Shown here in pieces: positions 53,310 through 61,717 of a stretch of 64,000 nucleotides of DNA. Made by a program: the position numbers and the translations under genes. The stretch's first letter is position 1. Every line of letters starts with the position of its first letter. The stretch is from the NCBI GenBank assembly GCA_003858485.1, contig RQYD01000005.1, positions 1-64,000 on the forward strand. The letters run 5' to 3'. Origin of the DNA: Clostridiales bacterium COT073_COT-073 (GTDB lineage Bacteria > Bacillota > Clostridia > Lachnospirales > Vallitaleaceae). The notes under the pieces are model-generated. The model made no database searches. It was given only the letters and a program-made list of their open reading frames with translations, and was not told where the DNA came from.

Positions 53310-54110
53310 ATGAGTATATTGCAGGCGATAATGATTGCGCTGTTTGTGTATTTGGCGGCAATTGGTTCGGTAGTCGGAAATACGTTAGGGTGGTATAGTT
53401 TAGGACGACCCTTAGTAGCATCATTTGTAGTGGGAGTGATTATGGGGGATGTGCCAACAGCAGTGACTTTAGGATTGCTACTGCAACTGGCGAATTTAGG
53501 TTCAGTAACACCGGGCGGAGCGGTTGGTTGGGATTTATCTTATGCCACATATATTGGAGTGGCTGGAGCCCTGGCCTTCCATGTGGGTGATATAGCGGCC
53601 ACAACGGCACTGATGTGGGCGTTTTCCACGGTTGGCGGGGCCATTGGGGTAGCAATGTGGAATTTGAACTATGCGCTTAATTTATCAGTCAACCGGATTG
53701 CCTACCAGGGAGCAGAAGAAGCAAATCCTAAAAAAATTGCCTGGGCAAATGCCGGACTTGGTAATATTATCGGATTTGTGACCAGATTTATTCCAGCTCT
53801 GATTATTTTGGCAACTACTGCGGTAGCCGGCTCACAAACCGGCATAAATATATCGGAATTGATTCCGCAATGGCTGCTGATTGTTTTAAATACTTTTGGT
53901 GGAATGATGGCGGCACTGGGAATCGGAATTTTACTGTCATTTTTGATTAAAGAAAAGTGGCAATTTGCCTTGGTCTTATTTGGTTTTATGTTAGTGGTTT
54001 ATTTTAACCTGAATATGATGGCAGTGGCGGTATTGGCGATGATTTTGGCAGTGCTTTACTATGTGGCAATAACGCAAAGAGAACAAGAAGAAGGAGGTGG
54101 CCGTTCATGA
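53310..54110 (+). CDS. PTS EIIC, mannose/sorbose family
   Basis: A 266-residue membrane permease with about seven to eight hydrophobic segments. Conserved strings are LGWYSLGRPLVASFVVGVIMGD and LGLLLQLANLGSVTPGGA, typical of EIIC-Sor proteins. It forms the transport channel with EIID. Start ATG 53310 follows AAGGAGGAG. The 3' end overlaps the EIID gene by four bases. Confidence 0.92.
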   Translation: MSILQAIMIALFVYLAAIGSVVGNTLGWYSLGRPLVASFVVGVIMGDVPTAVTLGLLLQLANLGSVTPGGAVGWDLSYATYIGVAGALAFHVGDIAATTALMWAFSTVGGAIGVAMWNLNYALNLSVNRIAYQGAEEANPKKIAWANAGLGNIIGFVTRFIPALIILATTAVAGSQTGINISELIPQWLLIVLNTFGGMMAALGIGILLSFLIKEKWQFALVLFGFMLVVYFNLNMMAVAVLAMILAVLYYVAITQREQEEGGGRS

Positions 54111-54940
54111 AAAAAATTTCTCCGCACACATTAAAAAAATCGTGGAAAATTTGGTTCTTTTGGCATGGCAGTTCGCAGCAGGGAGAAAATTTATTAGGTA
54201 ATGCAATGGCGCATACCATGTCACCGATTATTGAAGAATTATATGACAGTAAAGAAGAAAAAACGGAGGCCTATAAGCGGAGTTTGACATTGTTTAATAC
54301 TGAGCAGCAATTGGGCGCGATTGCTCCCGGAATTATTTGCGGAACAGAAGAAGCGGTAGCCAATGAGCAAATTGCGCCGGAAGTAGCTGATTCCATTAAA
54401 GTGGCTTTGATTGGACCGACCTCAGCGATTGGCGATTCCCTATGGGTAGCGACTATTATCCCTTTGCTTTTAACCTTATGTATGACAATTACCAATATGG
54501 GTGGACCATTTTTATATCTTGGACCGGTTTTATATATGGTCGGTTATCCCCTGCTGACAGCGCAAATGAGCTGGCGTTTATGGCAAAAGGGTTATCATTT
54601 AGGAATTGAAGGCATTAATCAATTTATGAAATCCGGACAGATTGAAAAAGTGACCAAGGCTATGACGATCTTAGGTTTGATCGTGGTTGGTGCATTAGCA
54701 GCATCGTTTATTTCGGCCTCAGTGCCGGTGACGATTACGCCTCCGGGCGGTGAAATGGCAGCTGTTAACCTGGACGATTTGATTAACCGGATCTTTCCGA
54801 AGTTACTGCCACTATGCTTGGCATACGCAGTATACTGGCTATATTCTAAACAAAAGAAATCGCCATTATTTATTATGGGTGTGATTTTAATGTTGGCTCT
54901 TGCCTTTACCGGCTTGGGTTATTTAACGGGTGCATATTAG
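54107..54940 (+). CDS. PTS EIID, mannose/sorbose family
   Basis: A 277-residue partner of EIIC, largely amphipathic at the N terminus with membrane segments toward the C terminus. Typical strings are QQLGAIAPGIICGTEEA and IGPTSAIGDSLWVATI. GGAGG lies inside the end of the EIIC gene just before ATG 54107, so translation is coupled. The SIS gene follows after 78 bases. Confidence 0.92.
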   Translation: MKKISPHTLKKSWKIWFFWHGSSQQGENLLGNAMAHTMSPIIEELYDSKEEKTEAYKRSLTLFNTEQQLGAIAPGIICGTEEAVANEQIAPEVADSIKVALIGPTSAIGDSLWVATIIPLLLTLCMTITNMGGPFLYLGPVLYMVGYPLLTAQMSWRLWQKGYHLGIEGINQFMKSGQIEKVTKAMTILGLIVVGALAASFISASVPVTITPPGGEMAAVNLDDLINRIFPKLLPLCLAYAVYWLYSKQKKSPLFIMGVILMLALAFTGLGYLTGAY

Positions 54941-55018
54941 CGGGATGATGCAGGGAAAAAATCTTAGAATAGTCTGATAAATAATAAAAATATATGAATA
55001 AATGCAAAGGAGATCAGT

Positions 55019-55777
55019 ATGGAACAATTAAAATATTGTACTGGGATTTTGGAGATCATTAATCAAATCAATGAGACGCAGGCAGATAAGATCAGAACAG
55101 CAGCCAAATGGTGCGCTGAAACCATTGCTTCCGGTAAAATGGTTCACTTATTCGGCAGTGGACATTCGGTTTTACCGATTCAGGATATGTTTCCCCGTTA
55201 TGGTGGCGTGGTTGGCTGGCATCCATTAATGGACCCGAGATTGATGTGGTCAAATGTGATTGGCCCCGGTGGAGCCAGAGAATTGCTTTGGATCGAAAGA
55301 CAGGAAGGCTATATCAAAAATTTTCTGCAAAGTTATAATCTGCAAGCCGGAGAGGTATTGATTGTGTATTCACATGGTGGGCTGAATGCGGCGCCGATTG
55401 AAGCAGCTCTATATGCAAAAGAAAAGGGATTAAAAGTAATCGTTGTGACCAGTGGGGATAATTATGAAAAAGCTCAGGCCACCCACAGCAGTGGAAAAAT
55501 GCTGGGAGATGTGGCAGATCTGATGATTTCCAATTGCTGTCCGTTGGAGGATTCTTTGGTTGAAATTCCAAATTATCCGCAGAAAGTAGGCGCTTCCAGT
55601 ACAGTTGGAGCAATTGTCATTACCCAAAGCATTGCTTCAGAGACAGCATTAAAACTTCAAAAAATGGGTCATGAAATGTTTATTTTTGTTTCGCCCAATG
55701 TAACAGAATGTCCACCGGACTATATGCATCAGGTATATGATAATTATACGAAGCTGGTCAGAAAATGTGGAAATTAA
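55019..55777 (+). CDS. SIS-domain sugar-phosphate protein (UPF0309-like)
   Basis: A 252-residue cytoplasmic protein with a SIS fold: GKMVHLFGSGHSVLP, then VLIVYSHGGLNAAPIE and SSTVGAIVITQSIA. Related proteins are annotated as sugar isomerase-domain proteins and occur with sugar transporters; their reaction is often unknown. Its place after EIID suggests it acts on the phosphorylated sugar delivered by that transporter, for example as an isomerase, deaminase or amino-sugar enzyme. Start ATG 55019 follows AAAGGAGA. Confidence 0.82.
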   Translation: MEQLKYCTGILEIINQINETQADKIRTAAKWCAETIASGKMVHLFGSGHSVLPIQDMFPRYGGVVGWHPLMDPRLMWSNVIGPGGARELLWIERQEGYIKNFLQSYNLQAGEVLIVYSHGGLNAAPIEAALYAKEKGLKVIVVTSGDNYEKAQATHSSGKMLGDVADLMISNCCPLEDSLVEIPNYPQKVGASSTVGAIVITQSIASETALKLQKMGHEMFIFVSPNVTECPPDYMHQVYDNYTKLVRKCGN

Positions 55778-55824
55778 TTAATGAAAAGAAATTAGAAAGA
55801 AAAGATTCGCTTGAATAGTGATAT

Positions 55825-55873
55825 AATACCTCTAAAGCAGGCATGATAACCAAAATACTGCTTTGGAGGTATT
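55825..55873 (+). terminator. Terminator/attenuator hairpin before GH13 gene
   Basis: AATACCTCTAAAGCAG and CTGCTTTGGAGGTATT pair almost perfectly around a 17-base loop. Only a short T run follows, so it may terminate the SIS operon weakly or act as an operator next to the GH13 promoter. Confidence 0.6.
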
Positions 55874-55876
55874 TAT

Positions 55877-55905
55877 TTGTCTTTTTTGATGATTTTTGCT
55901 ATACT
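55877..55905 (+). promoter_or_regulatory. Promoter of GH13-methyltransferase genes
   Basis: TTGTCT at 55877-55882, a 17-base spacer and TATACT at 55900-55905, about 60 bases before the GH13 start. Confidence 0.5.
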
Positions 55906-55966
55906 CAATCAAAGGGAGTATCATTTTTTACAGTTATATAAGCGGAACAATACGAGGAGGAACCAG

Positions 55967-57802
55967 ATGATAAATAAAAATTCTACCATTAGCCAGATAT
56001 TTCAAACTCCGATTGGCAATGATATTTTATCCAAACTTTTTATGACGCTGAACATGGATCAAGGGCTAATTAATAAGTTTCCACTGTCTAAGGTCAAATT
56101 AAAGCATTTGTCGTCTGTTATGGGCGAGGATATGGTCAATACCTTGGTTCAGCTGGTGAATTCGGAAACCGAAAAAATAATCGATACTCCGGCGATCACA
56201 CCCAAATGGTGGAAAGAAGCAATTTTTTATCAAATTTATCCGAAATCATTTTGTGATGCAAATGGTGACGGAATTGGTGATATTCAGGGAATTATCTCCA
56301 AATTGGATTATTTGAAGGATTTGGGAATTGACTGTATCTGGCTGTCACCGATTTATGATTCGCCTAATGATGACAATGGCTATGATATCCGGGATTATAA
56401 AAAGATTATGGCAGAAATGGGCGATATGGAGGATTTTAAGCAGTTGCTGGAGGGCTGTCATACCAGAGGAATGAAACTGATTATGGATCTGGTGGTTAAT
56501 CATACCTCTGATGAACATGAATGGTACCAAAGAGCCTTAAATGGTGAGAAAAAATATCAGGATTATTATATCTTCCGGGATCAGCCCAATAACTGGAAAT
56601 CTTTTTTTAGTGGTTCGGCCTGGAAATATGAGGAAAGTCTTGGCAAATATGTCCTGCATTTATTTTCACCCAAGCAAATGGATCTGAATTGGGAAAACCC
56701 CGATGTCCGACAGGAGGTGGCAGAGATTGTCCGCTTTTACCATGAAATGGGAGTAGATGGTTTTCGGCTGGATGTGATCAATTTGATCTCTAAAAAAGCA
56801 GGACTTCCCGACGGTAATGAAACCATTGGTAAAATGATGGAATTTACAGGGATTGAGCAGTACTATTATGGACCACGATTGCATGAATTTTTACGTGAAC
56901 TGCGGGCGGAAGCATTTGATCCATATGAAGCATTTGCCGTTGGCGAAACACCGGGAGTTGGCATTGAAATGGGCCGATATTTAACCCATGAATCCAGAGG
57001 CGAACTTGATTTGATTTTTAACTTTGATCATTTGGAAACACCGGGGCATGTGCGATTTGATGATTATCAATATGATCTTAATTTTTTAAAGGAAATGTTA
57101 TATCGCTATCATGACCGATTAGGAAGTGGCGACTGGCAGGCATTATTTTTGGAAAATCATGATAATCCACGCATTTTATCAAAAGTCCTGAAAAACTCCA
57201 AATATCGGAATGTCCTGGCTAAGATGCTGCAAGGCCTTTTGCTGACCTTTAAAGGAACTCCTTTTATTTTTCAGGGCCAGGAACTGGCCTCCCTAAATTT
57301 GCCGTTTTCATCGATTGAGGATATTCGGGATGTGGAAAGCCGGAATAAATACCAGGAGCTGATTGAAAGCGGAATGTCAAAAGAAAAGGCTTTTCAGGTG
57401 ATCTTGGCAGGCAGCCGTGATCATGCCAGGGTTATGATTAATTGGGATGATACTGTCCACCCGAAGGGCTGGATAAAAGATTTTACTTTGGGTGATGGTT
57501 ATAGCGTACAGGCGCAGTTAGAAAAAGCAAACAGTAGCCTTCGCTTTTTCCGGAAAATGGCTGCTTTTCGCAAAGTGCACCCGGAACTGATATATGGAGA
57601 TCTGATCTCAATTAATAGAGATAAGAAGGATGTGATGCTGTTTGAACGACGACTTTATGATAAGGCATTGACGATTGAAATTAATTTGACAGATAAGCCG
57701 GTTTCGCGAAGCCTTAAAGGCAGGAAGGTATTGGTGTCAAATTACCGAAATCGGGATAGGAATTATTTAAAGCCATATGAATTTACCATTTGTAAAGGGT
57801 AG
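55967..57802 (+). CDS. GH13 alpha-glucosidase/oligo-1,6-glucosidase with N-terminal helical extension
   Basis: A 611-residue cytoplasmic enzyme. About 65 extra N-terminal residues (IFQTPIGNDILSKLFMTLN and onward) look helical and precede the usual start WWKEAIFYQIYPKSF. GH13 landmarks are MDLVVNHTSDEHEW, the nucleophile Asp in VDGFRLDVIN, the acid/base Glu in AVGETPG and LENHDNPR. The oligo-1,6-glucosidase subfamily hydrolyses isomaltose-type and related short glucosides. ATG 55967 has GAGGAGG upstream; the frame continues to 55877 without a ribosome site. The methyltransferase gene follows after 10 bases. Confidence 0.9.
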   Translation: MINKNSTISQIFQTPIGNDILSKLFMTLNMDQGLINKFPLSKVKLKHLSSVMGEDMVNTLVQLVNSETEKIIDTPAITPKWWKEAIFYQIYPKSFCDANGDGIGDIQGIISKLDYLKDLGIDCIWLSPIYDSPNDDNGYDIRDYKKIMAEMGDMEDFKQLLEGCHTRGMKLIMDLVVNHTSDEHEWYQRALNGEKKYQDYYIFRDQPNNWKSFFSGSAWKYEESLGKYVLHLFSPKQMDLNWENPDVRQEVAEIVRFYHEMGVDGFRLDVINLISKKAGLPDGNETIGKMMEFTGIEQYYYGPRLHEFLRELRAEAFDPYEAFAVGETPGVGIEMGRYLTHESRGELDLIFNFDHLETPGHVRFDDYQYDLNFLKEMLYRYHDRLGSGDWQALFLENHDNPRILSKVLKNSKYRNVLAKMLQGLLLTFKGTPFIFQGQELASLNLPFSSIEDIRDVESRNKYQELIESGMSKEKAFQVILAGSRDHARVMINWDDTVHPKGWIKDFTLGDGYSVQAQLEKANSSLRFFRKMAAFRKVHPELIYGDLISINRDKKDVMLFERRLYDKALTIEINLTDKPVSRSLKGRKVLVSNYRNRDRNYLKPYEFTICKG

Positions 57803-57812
57803 GAGCGGAAAA

Positions 57813-58445
57813 ATGAAAGAATTTAACAGCAAAAATTATGCCGAAGATATGAAAAAGAAAATACCGGCTTATGAGTTGATGTTTGAACTTATCTTTCAGG
57901 CTATTCTTCCGTTGACGGATAAGGAAAAAGTGAAAAATGTACTTTTGATTGGCGGACAGGCGAATGAAATCAACGGAATATCAGAAGTATTTCCCGATGC
58001 CAGTATGACTGTGATTGAGCCAAATGAGAAAATGCTGACAGAAGCGAAGCGGCAAACATTAAGCCATGAAAAGGTTGAGTTTATCGGATCGAAATTTGAA
58101 GATTATGTAACAGACAAAAAGTATGATATTTGCATCTGTCTGTTGGTGCTTCAGTTTGTTGAGGATGAGGAATTCTTTTTAAGCAAGATTTATGGTTGTT
58201 TAGAGCAGGCAGGAGTCCTGTTTTTAAGCATATTTTCCAGTGAAATGCTTGAATATTGGAAAAATTTCGCAATTGCCAGAGGCGCCGATAAAGGACAGGT
58301 AAGTAAAACCTGTAGCCAGCAGGCTCAGGTCATGAAGGTGCTATCTCTATCGACGGTTGAAAAGCAATTATTGGATTTAGGCTTTAGAGAAATGGAAAAA
58401 ATTTTGCAGGTGTTGTCGGTGGCATTATGGCGGTGTAAGAAATAG
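57813..58445 (+). CDS. Class I SAM-dependent methyltransferase
   Basis: A 210-residue protein with a Rossmann-like methyltransferase fold: motif I region VLLIGGQANEING, the acidic end of strand 2 in MTVIEPNEKML and motif IV in YDICICLLVLQFV. Motif I lacks the usual GxGxG pattern, so the cofactor site is divergent. The substrate is unknown and the link with sugar genes is unclear. Start ATG 57813 follows AGGAGCGG. It is probably co-transcribed with GH13 and ends at a double hairpin. Confidence 0.7.
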   Translation: MKEFNSKNYAEDMKKKIPAYELMFELIFQAILPLTDKEKVKNVLLIGGQANEINGISEVFPDASMTVIEPNEKMLTEAKRQTLSHEKVEFIGSKFEDYVTDKKYDICICLLVLQFVEDEEFFLSKIYGCLEQAGVLFLSIFSSEMLEYWKNFAIARGADKGQVSKTCSQQAQVMKVLSLSTVEKQLLDLGFREMEKILQVLSVALWRCKK

Positions 58446-58526
58446 ATCCGCCTTTCGGGGCTGGATCTATTAAAATGAAAAATACGGATATACTCCAAAT
58501 AAGCGAGGAGATATCCGTATTTTTAT
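58445..58526 (+). terminator. Double hairpin terminator
   Basis: First ATAGATCC/GGATCTAT (58443-58472), then AAATACGGATAT/ATATCCGTATTT (58481-58524) with a T tail. It ends the GH13-methyltransferase unit. Confidence 0.8.
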
Positions 58527-58754
58527 CTCTTACCAAAGTCATGAAAATTGACCAAGGAAATAAATTAAAAATAAATTTATAAATATTTTAAAGATATTGT
58601 GCAGAATCTTAAACTATACTAAAATAATTATGAAACAGGTAGGGCTGGATGGACTGTTAAAGGTTTTCCGCATTTAATAAAGAGGCGAAAAACCGGAAAT
58701 AACCCATCAAAAGGAAACAAGAATTATCAAAGATAGTTTAAGGAGGTATTTTGC

Positions 58755-60344
58755 ATGGCAAACACAAATGAAACAGCTTTAAATAAAAAGCAGGCATGGA
58801 AAGAAAATATCCAGCGTTTTGGCCGTTCCCTCTTATTACCGATTGGTATTATGGCACCGGTCGGACTTTTGCTGGGGTTATCGGGGGCGCTGACGCAGGG
58901 GTATATGATTGAAAAAGTTACATTTTTAAATAATGATGTCTTGCAAACCATTTTTAAAACCATCCGTTCCATGAGTAATATCATTTTCGGAAATATTCCA
59001 TTGATGTTTGCCATGGGTGTGGCTTATGGAATGAGTAAAAAAGATAAGGGAATCGCTGTGTTTTCATCAGTCATGGGATATTTGATTTTGATCGCCTCAA
59101 TTAATACATGGCTGGGATTAACCGGCAATATGGCCGATTCCAAAGAAATGGCAGTTAAAGGTCAAATCATGGTATTGGGCATGCAAACCTTAAATGTCAA
59201 TGTGTTGGGTGGCATTATCGCAGGTTTGATTGGTTCCTGGGCAACAGATCGTTTTTATAATCTGGAATTGCCAACGGCCTTTGCTTTTTTTGCCGGTCGC
59301 AAGTCGGTACCGCTGATTACAATGATTGGCTGCATTATCGTTGGCTTTACCCTGCCGTTTTTATGGCAATATTTTGTTACCGCCCTGAGCAGTATATCGC
59401 ATTTGCTGCTACATGATATTTTGGGACCGATTTTAAACACCTTTACCAATCGTTTATTGATCCCGTTTGGACTTCATCATGTGTGGAATGCTATGCTTCG
59501 GTTTACACCGGCAGGCGGAACTTATATGATCGAAGGAAAGGAATATATCGGCTATCTAAGTGCTGAAAATGAAATTCTTTTTAAATTAGGGCCAAACAGT
59601 CCGTATTGGGAAATGATGCCAAAATTAACCAGATTTGGTGCACAAAATCAAATGGTCCGAACCTTATTTATGTTCCCGGCCATTGGTTTGGCTATGTATC
59701 AGACGGCTTATGAGCAAAATAAGAAGCTGGCTAAGGGTTTAATTATTACAGTCGTACTGACGGCTGTTTTGGGTAATGTAACAGAGCCATTGGAATTTAC
59801 ATTCCTGTTTATTGCGCCAATGCTGTATATTCTTTATTGTGGTATTAGTACAGTAGTAGCGATTGCACTGCATTTTATGGGAACAGCGGTCGGATATATC
59901 AGAGGTACTATTTTTGACTTTATTATTTTTGGACCAATGTATGAAAATTCGCGCTGGTATAATATTGTCATTGTCGGTATTTTTGCCGCACTGGCCAGCT
60001 ACTTTCTGTTTAAATGGTATATTGTGAAATTTGATGTCAAAACTCCGGGCAGAGAGGAAGATGCTTCAGCAGATAATGAATTAATAAAAAATAAACAATA
60101 TGATAAAATTGCCGCATTGGTGATTGAGGCCATGGGCGGTAAAGAAAATATTACCAGTGTTGAAAACTGCATTACCCGCCTGCGTATGGACTTTAAAGAT
60201 AAGACCAAGATTGACCGGGCCAAAATCAGGGAAACCGGAAGCACCGGTGTATTCTTCCCATCCGGTAATCATATTCATGTTGTTTTCGGACCGATGGTAG
60301 AATTTATCCGTAATGCAGTTGATGAAGAAATGGCCAAAAAATAA
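58755..60344 (+). CDS. PTS EIICB, glucose/alpha-glucoside (MalP/GlvC-like)
   Basis: A 529-residue fusion permease. The EIIC domain (about residues 1-425) includes LLLPIGIMAPVGLLLG, PFGLHHVWNAMLRFTPAGG and VTEPLEFTFLFIAPMLY. The EIIB domain (about 450-529) carries the phospho-cysteine C472 in VENCITRLRMDF. No EIIA domain is fused or adjacent, as in B. subtilis MalP, which borrows a glucose-type EIIA. With the GH4 enzyme downstream it should import and phosphorylate maltose or similar glucosides. Start ATG 58755 follows AAGGAGG. Confidence 0.92.
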   Translation: MANTNETALNKKQAWKENIQRFGRSLLLPIGIMAPVGLLLGLSGALTQGYMIEKVTFLNNDVLQTIFKTIRSMSNIIFGNIPLMFAMGVAYGMSKKDKGIAVFSSVMGYLILIASINTWLGLTGNMADSKEMAVKGQIMVLGMQTLNVNVLGGIIAGLIGSWATDRFYNLELPTAFAFFAGRKSVPLITMIGCIIVGFTLPFLWQYFVTALSSISHLLLHDILGPILNTFTNRLLIPFGLHHVWNAMLRFTPAGGTYMIEGKEYIGYLSAENEILFKLGPNSPYWEMMPKLTRFGAQNQMVRTLFMFPAIGLAMYQTAYEQNKKLAKGLIITVVLTAVLGNVTEPLEFTFLFIAPMLYILYCGISTVVAIALHFMGTAVGYIRGTIFDFIIFGPMYENSRWYNIVIVGIFAALASYFLFKWYIVKFDVKTPGREEDASADNELIKNKQYDKIAALVIEAMGGKENITSVENCITRLRMDFKDKTKIDRAKIRETGSTGVFFPSGNHIHVVFGPMVEFIRNAVDEEMAKK

Positions 60345-60380
60345 GGAATGAAGAACAGTACGTTTTAGTAGGAAAAAGCA

Positions 60381-60465
60381 GGGGCGGCTGCATTGTCAGA
60401 TGATAAAACAGAGGCTTTGTAGTTTACCACAATATCTTGTTTGAAATTTTGCTTTGCAGCACCCC
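60381..60465. repeat. Family A palindromic repeat, copy 4
   Basis: GGGGCGGCTGCATTGTCAGA and the inverted end TTTTGCTTTGCAGCACCCC, with CAATATCTTGT inside as in the other copies. It lies between the EIICB gene and the NagA-like gene and could weaken read-through. Confidence 0.6.
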
Positions 60466-60509
60466 AAGATCAGATCTTACAGGATTAGCCAGAAAAAGGA
60501 AGTGAAAAT

Positions 60510-61715
60510 ATGTATTTATATTGTGATCAAATTTGTTTGCCCCAGGGCCGCTTTTTTGATGGTTATTTGAAAATTGAGAATGGGAAAATCAGTGAAATCA
60601 GAAATCAAAAGCCGGAAAATGAGGAAGTTATTGATTATAGTGGTTATTATATTTTGCCGGGCTTTATTGACATTCATATTCATGGTTGGGGAACCGGTTC
60701 TTTTATTAATGATAAGTCAGCTGCCGCAGTTTTGAAAATGAGTAAAGATTTGCCGGATACCGGTGTGACCTCTTTTTTAGCAACTTCCGGAGCTGAAGAA
60801 ATTGATGAAATCAAAAAAGGAATTGACAGTGTCGCGGAAATTATGTCAAAACCGCAGGTAAACGGAGCTCAGGTTTTGGGTGTGCATTTAGAAGGGCCAT
60901 TTATCAGTGCGGAGCATAAGGGTATGCAAAGAGAAGAGTGCTGTCTTTATCCGGATTTGGAGCTGATGAAAGAGTTTATTAAATACCAGGACCAAAGAGT
61001 GGTAAAATTAATGACCTTAGCACCGGAACTGCCGAATGCCGATAAATTAATTCAAATGTGTTTTGATAACCGGATTCAGGTTAGTGCCGGTCATACCGGT
61101 GCTACTTTTGAGGATATCAAACGCCTAAAAGATTATGGCATTGGCGGAGTTACTCATATGTTTTCGGGAATGCGCGGCTTTCATCATCGGGAGCTGGGAG
61201 TGGTTGGTGCAGCTTGGTATTTTGATGATTTATATTGTGAGTTTGCTAAGCAGACCGGAATGACGGTCAGACCTGAGGCTTTTGCCCTGACTTATAAATT
61301 AAAGGGAGCAGAAAAAATTATTATGACCACTGACTGTGCCGGGCTGGGCCAGTCCAATCGCCAGAAGTATCACTATATTCGCAAGATAACCATGATCCCG
61401 GATGGAGAGTTCCTGATCATTCGTCATGATGATGGGCGCGAAGAACGATACCGGCGAGATAACTATGAAGAGGTTAAGCATTTGGAAATGGGGTATTTGG
61501 AATCAGTCCAGAATATGGTCAGAAATGTACATCCGCAGATGCATGAAGTTGCTCGGATGACAGCTGAAAATCCGGCCAAATATATTGGCGTCTTTGACCA
61601 AAAAGGTTCGTTGGAAGCAGGTAAAGATGCAGACTTAATTGTACTGGATAAGGAATATGAGCTTCAGGCCACTTATTGTCGCGGAAACTTGGCATTTGTA
61701 AAAAAAGGAGAGTAG
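60510..61715 (+). CDS. N-acetylglucosamine-6-phosphate deacetylase-like amidohydrolase
   Basis: A 401-residue metal amidohydrolase. The metal and catalytic landmarks are GFIDIHIHGWGTGSF, HLEGPFISAEHKG, VSAGHTGATF, THMFSGMRGFHHRE and the catalytic Asp in MTTDCAG. It differs from classic NagA at two substrate positions: FSGM in place of FNAM, and TVRPEA where HVHPxA is usual. The general reaction would be deacylation of an amino-sugar phosphate, but the exact substrate may differ. Start ATG 60510 has AAGGAAGTG upstream. The GH4 gene starts two bases after its stop. Confidence 0.8.
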   Translation: MYLYCDQICLPQGRFFDGYLKIENGKISEIRNQKPENEEVIDYSGYYILPGFIDIHIHGWGTGSFINDKSAAAVLKMSKDLPDTGVTSFLATSGAEEIDEIKKGIDSVAEIMSKPQVNGAQVLGVHLEGPFISAEHKGMQREECCLYPDLELMKEFIKYQDQRVVKLMTLAPELPNADKLIQMCFDNRIQVSAGHTGATFEDIKRLKDYGIGGVTHMFSGMRGFHHRELGVVGAAWYFDDLYCEFAKQTGMTVRPEAFALTYKLKGAEKIIMTTDCAGLGQSNRQKYHYIRKITMIPDGEFLIIRHDDGREERYRRDNYEEVKHLEMGYLESVQNMVRNVHPQMHEVARMTAENPAKYIGVFDQKGSLEAGKDADLIVLDKEYELQATYCRGNLAFVKKGE

Positions 61716-61717
61716 AC

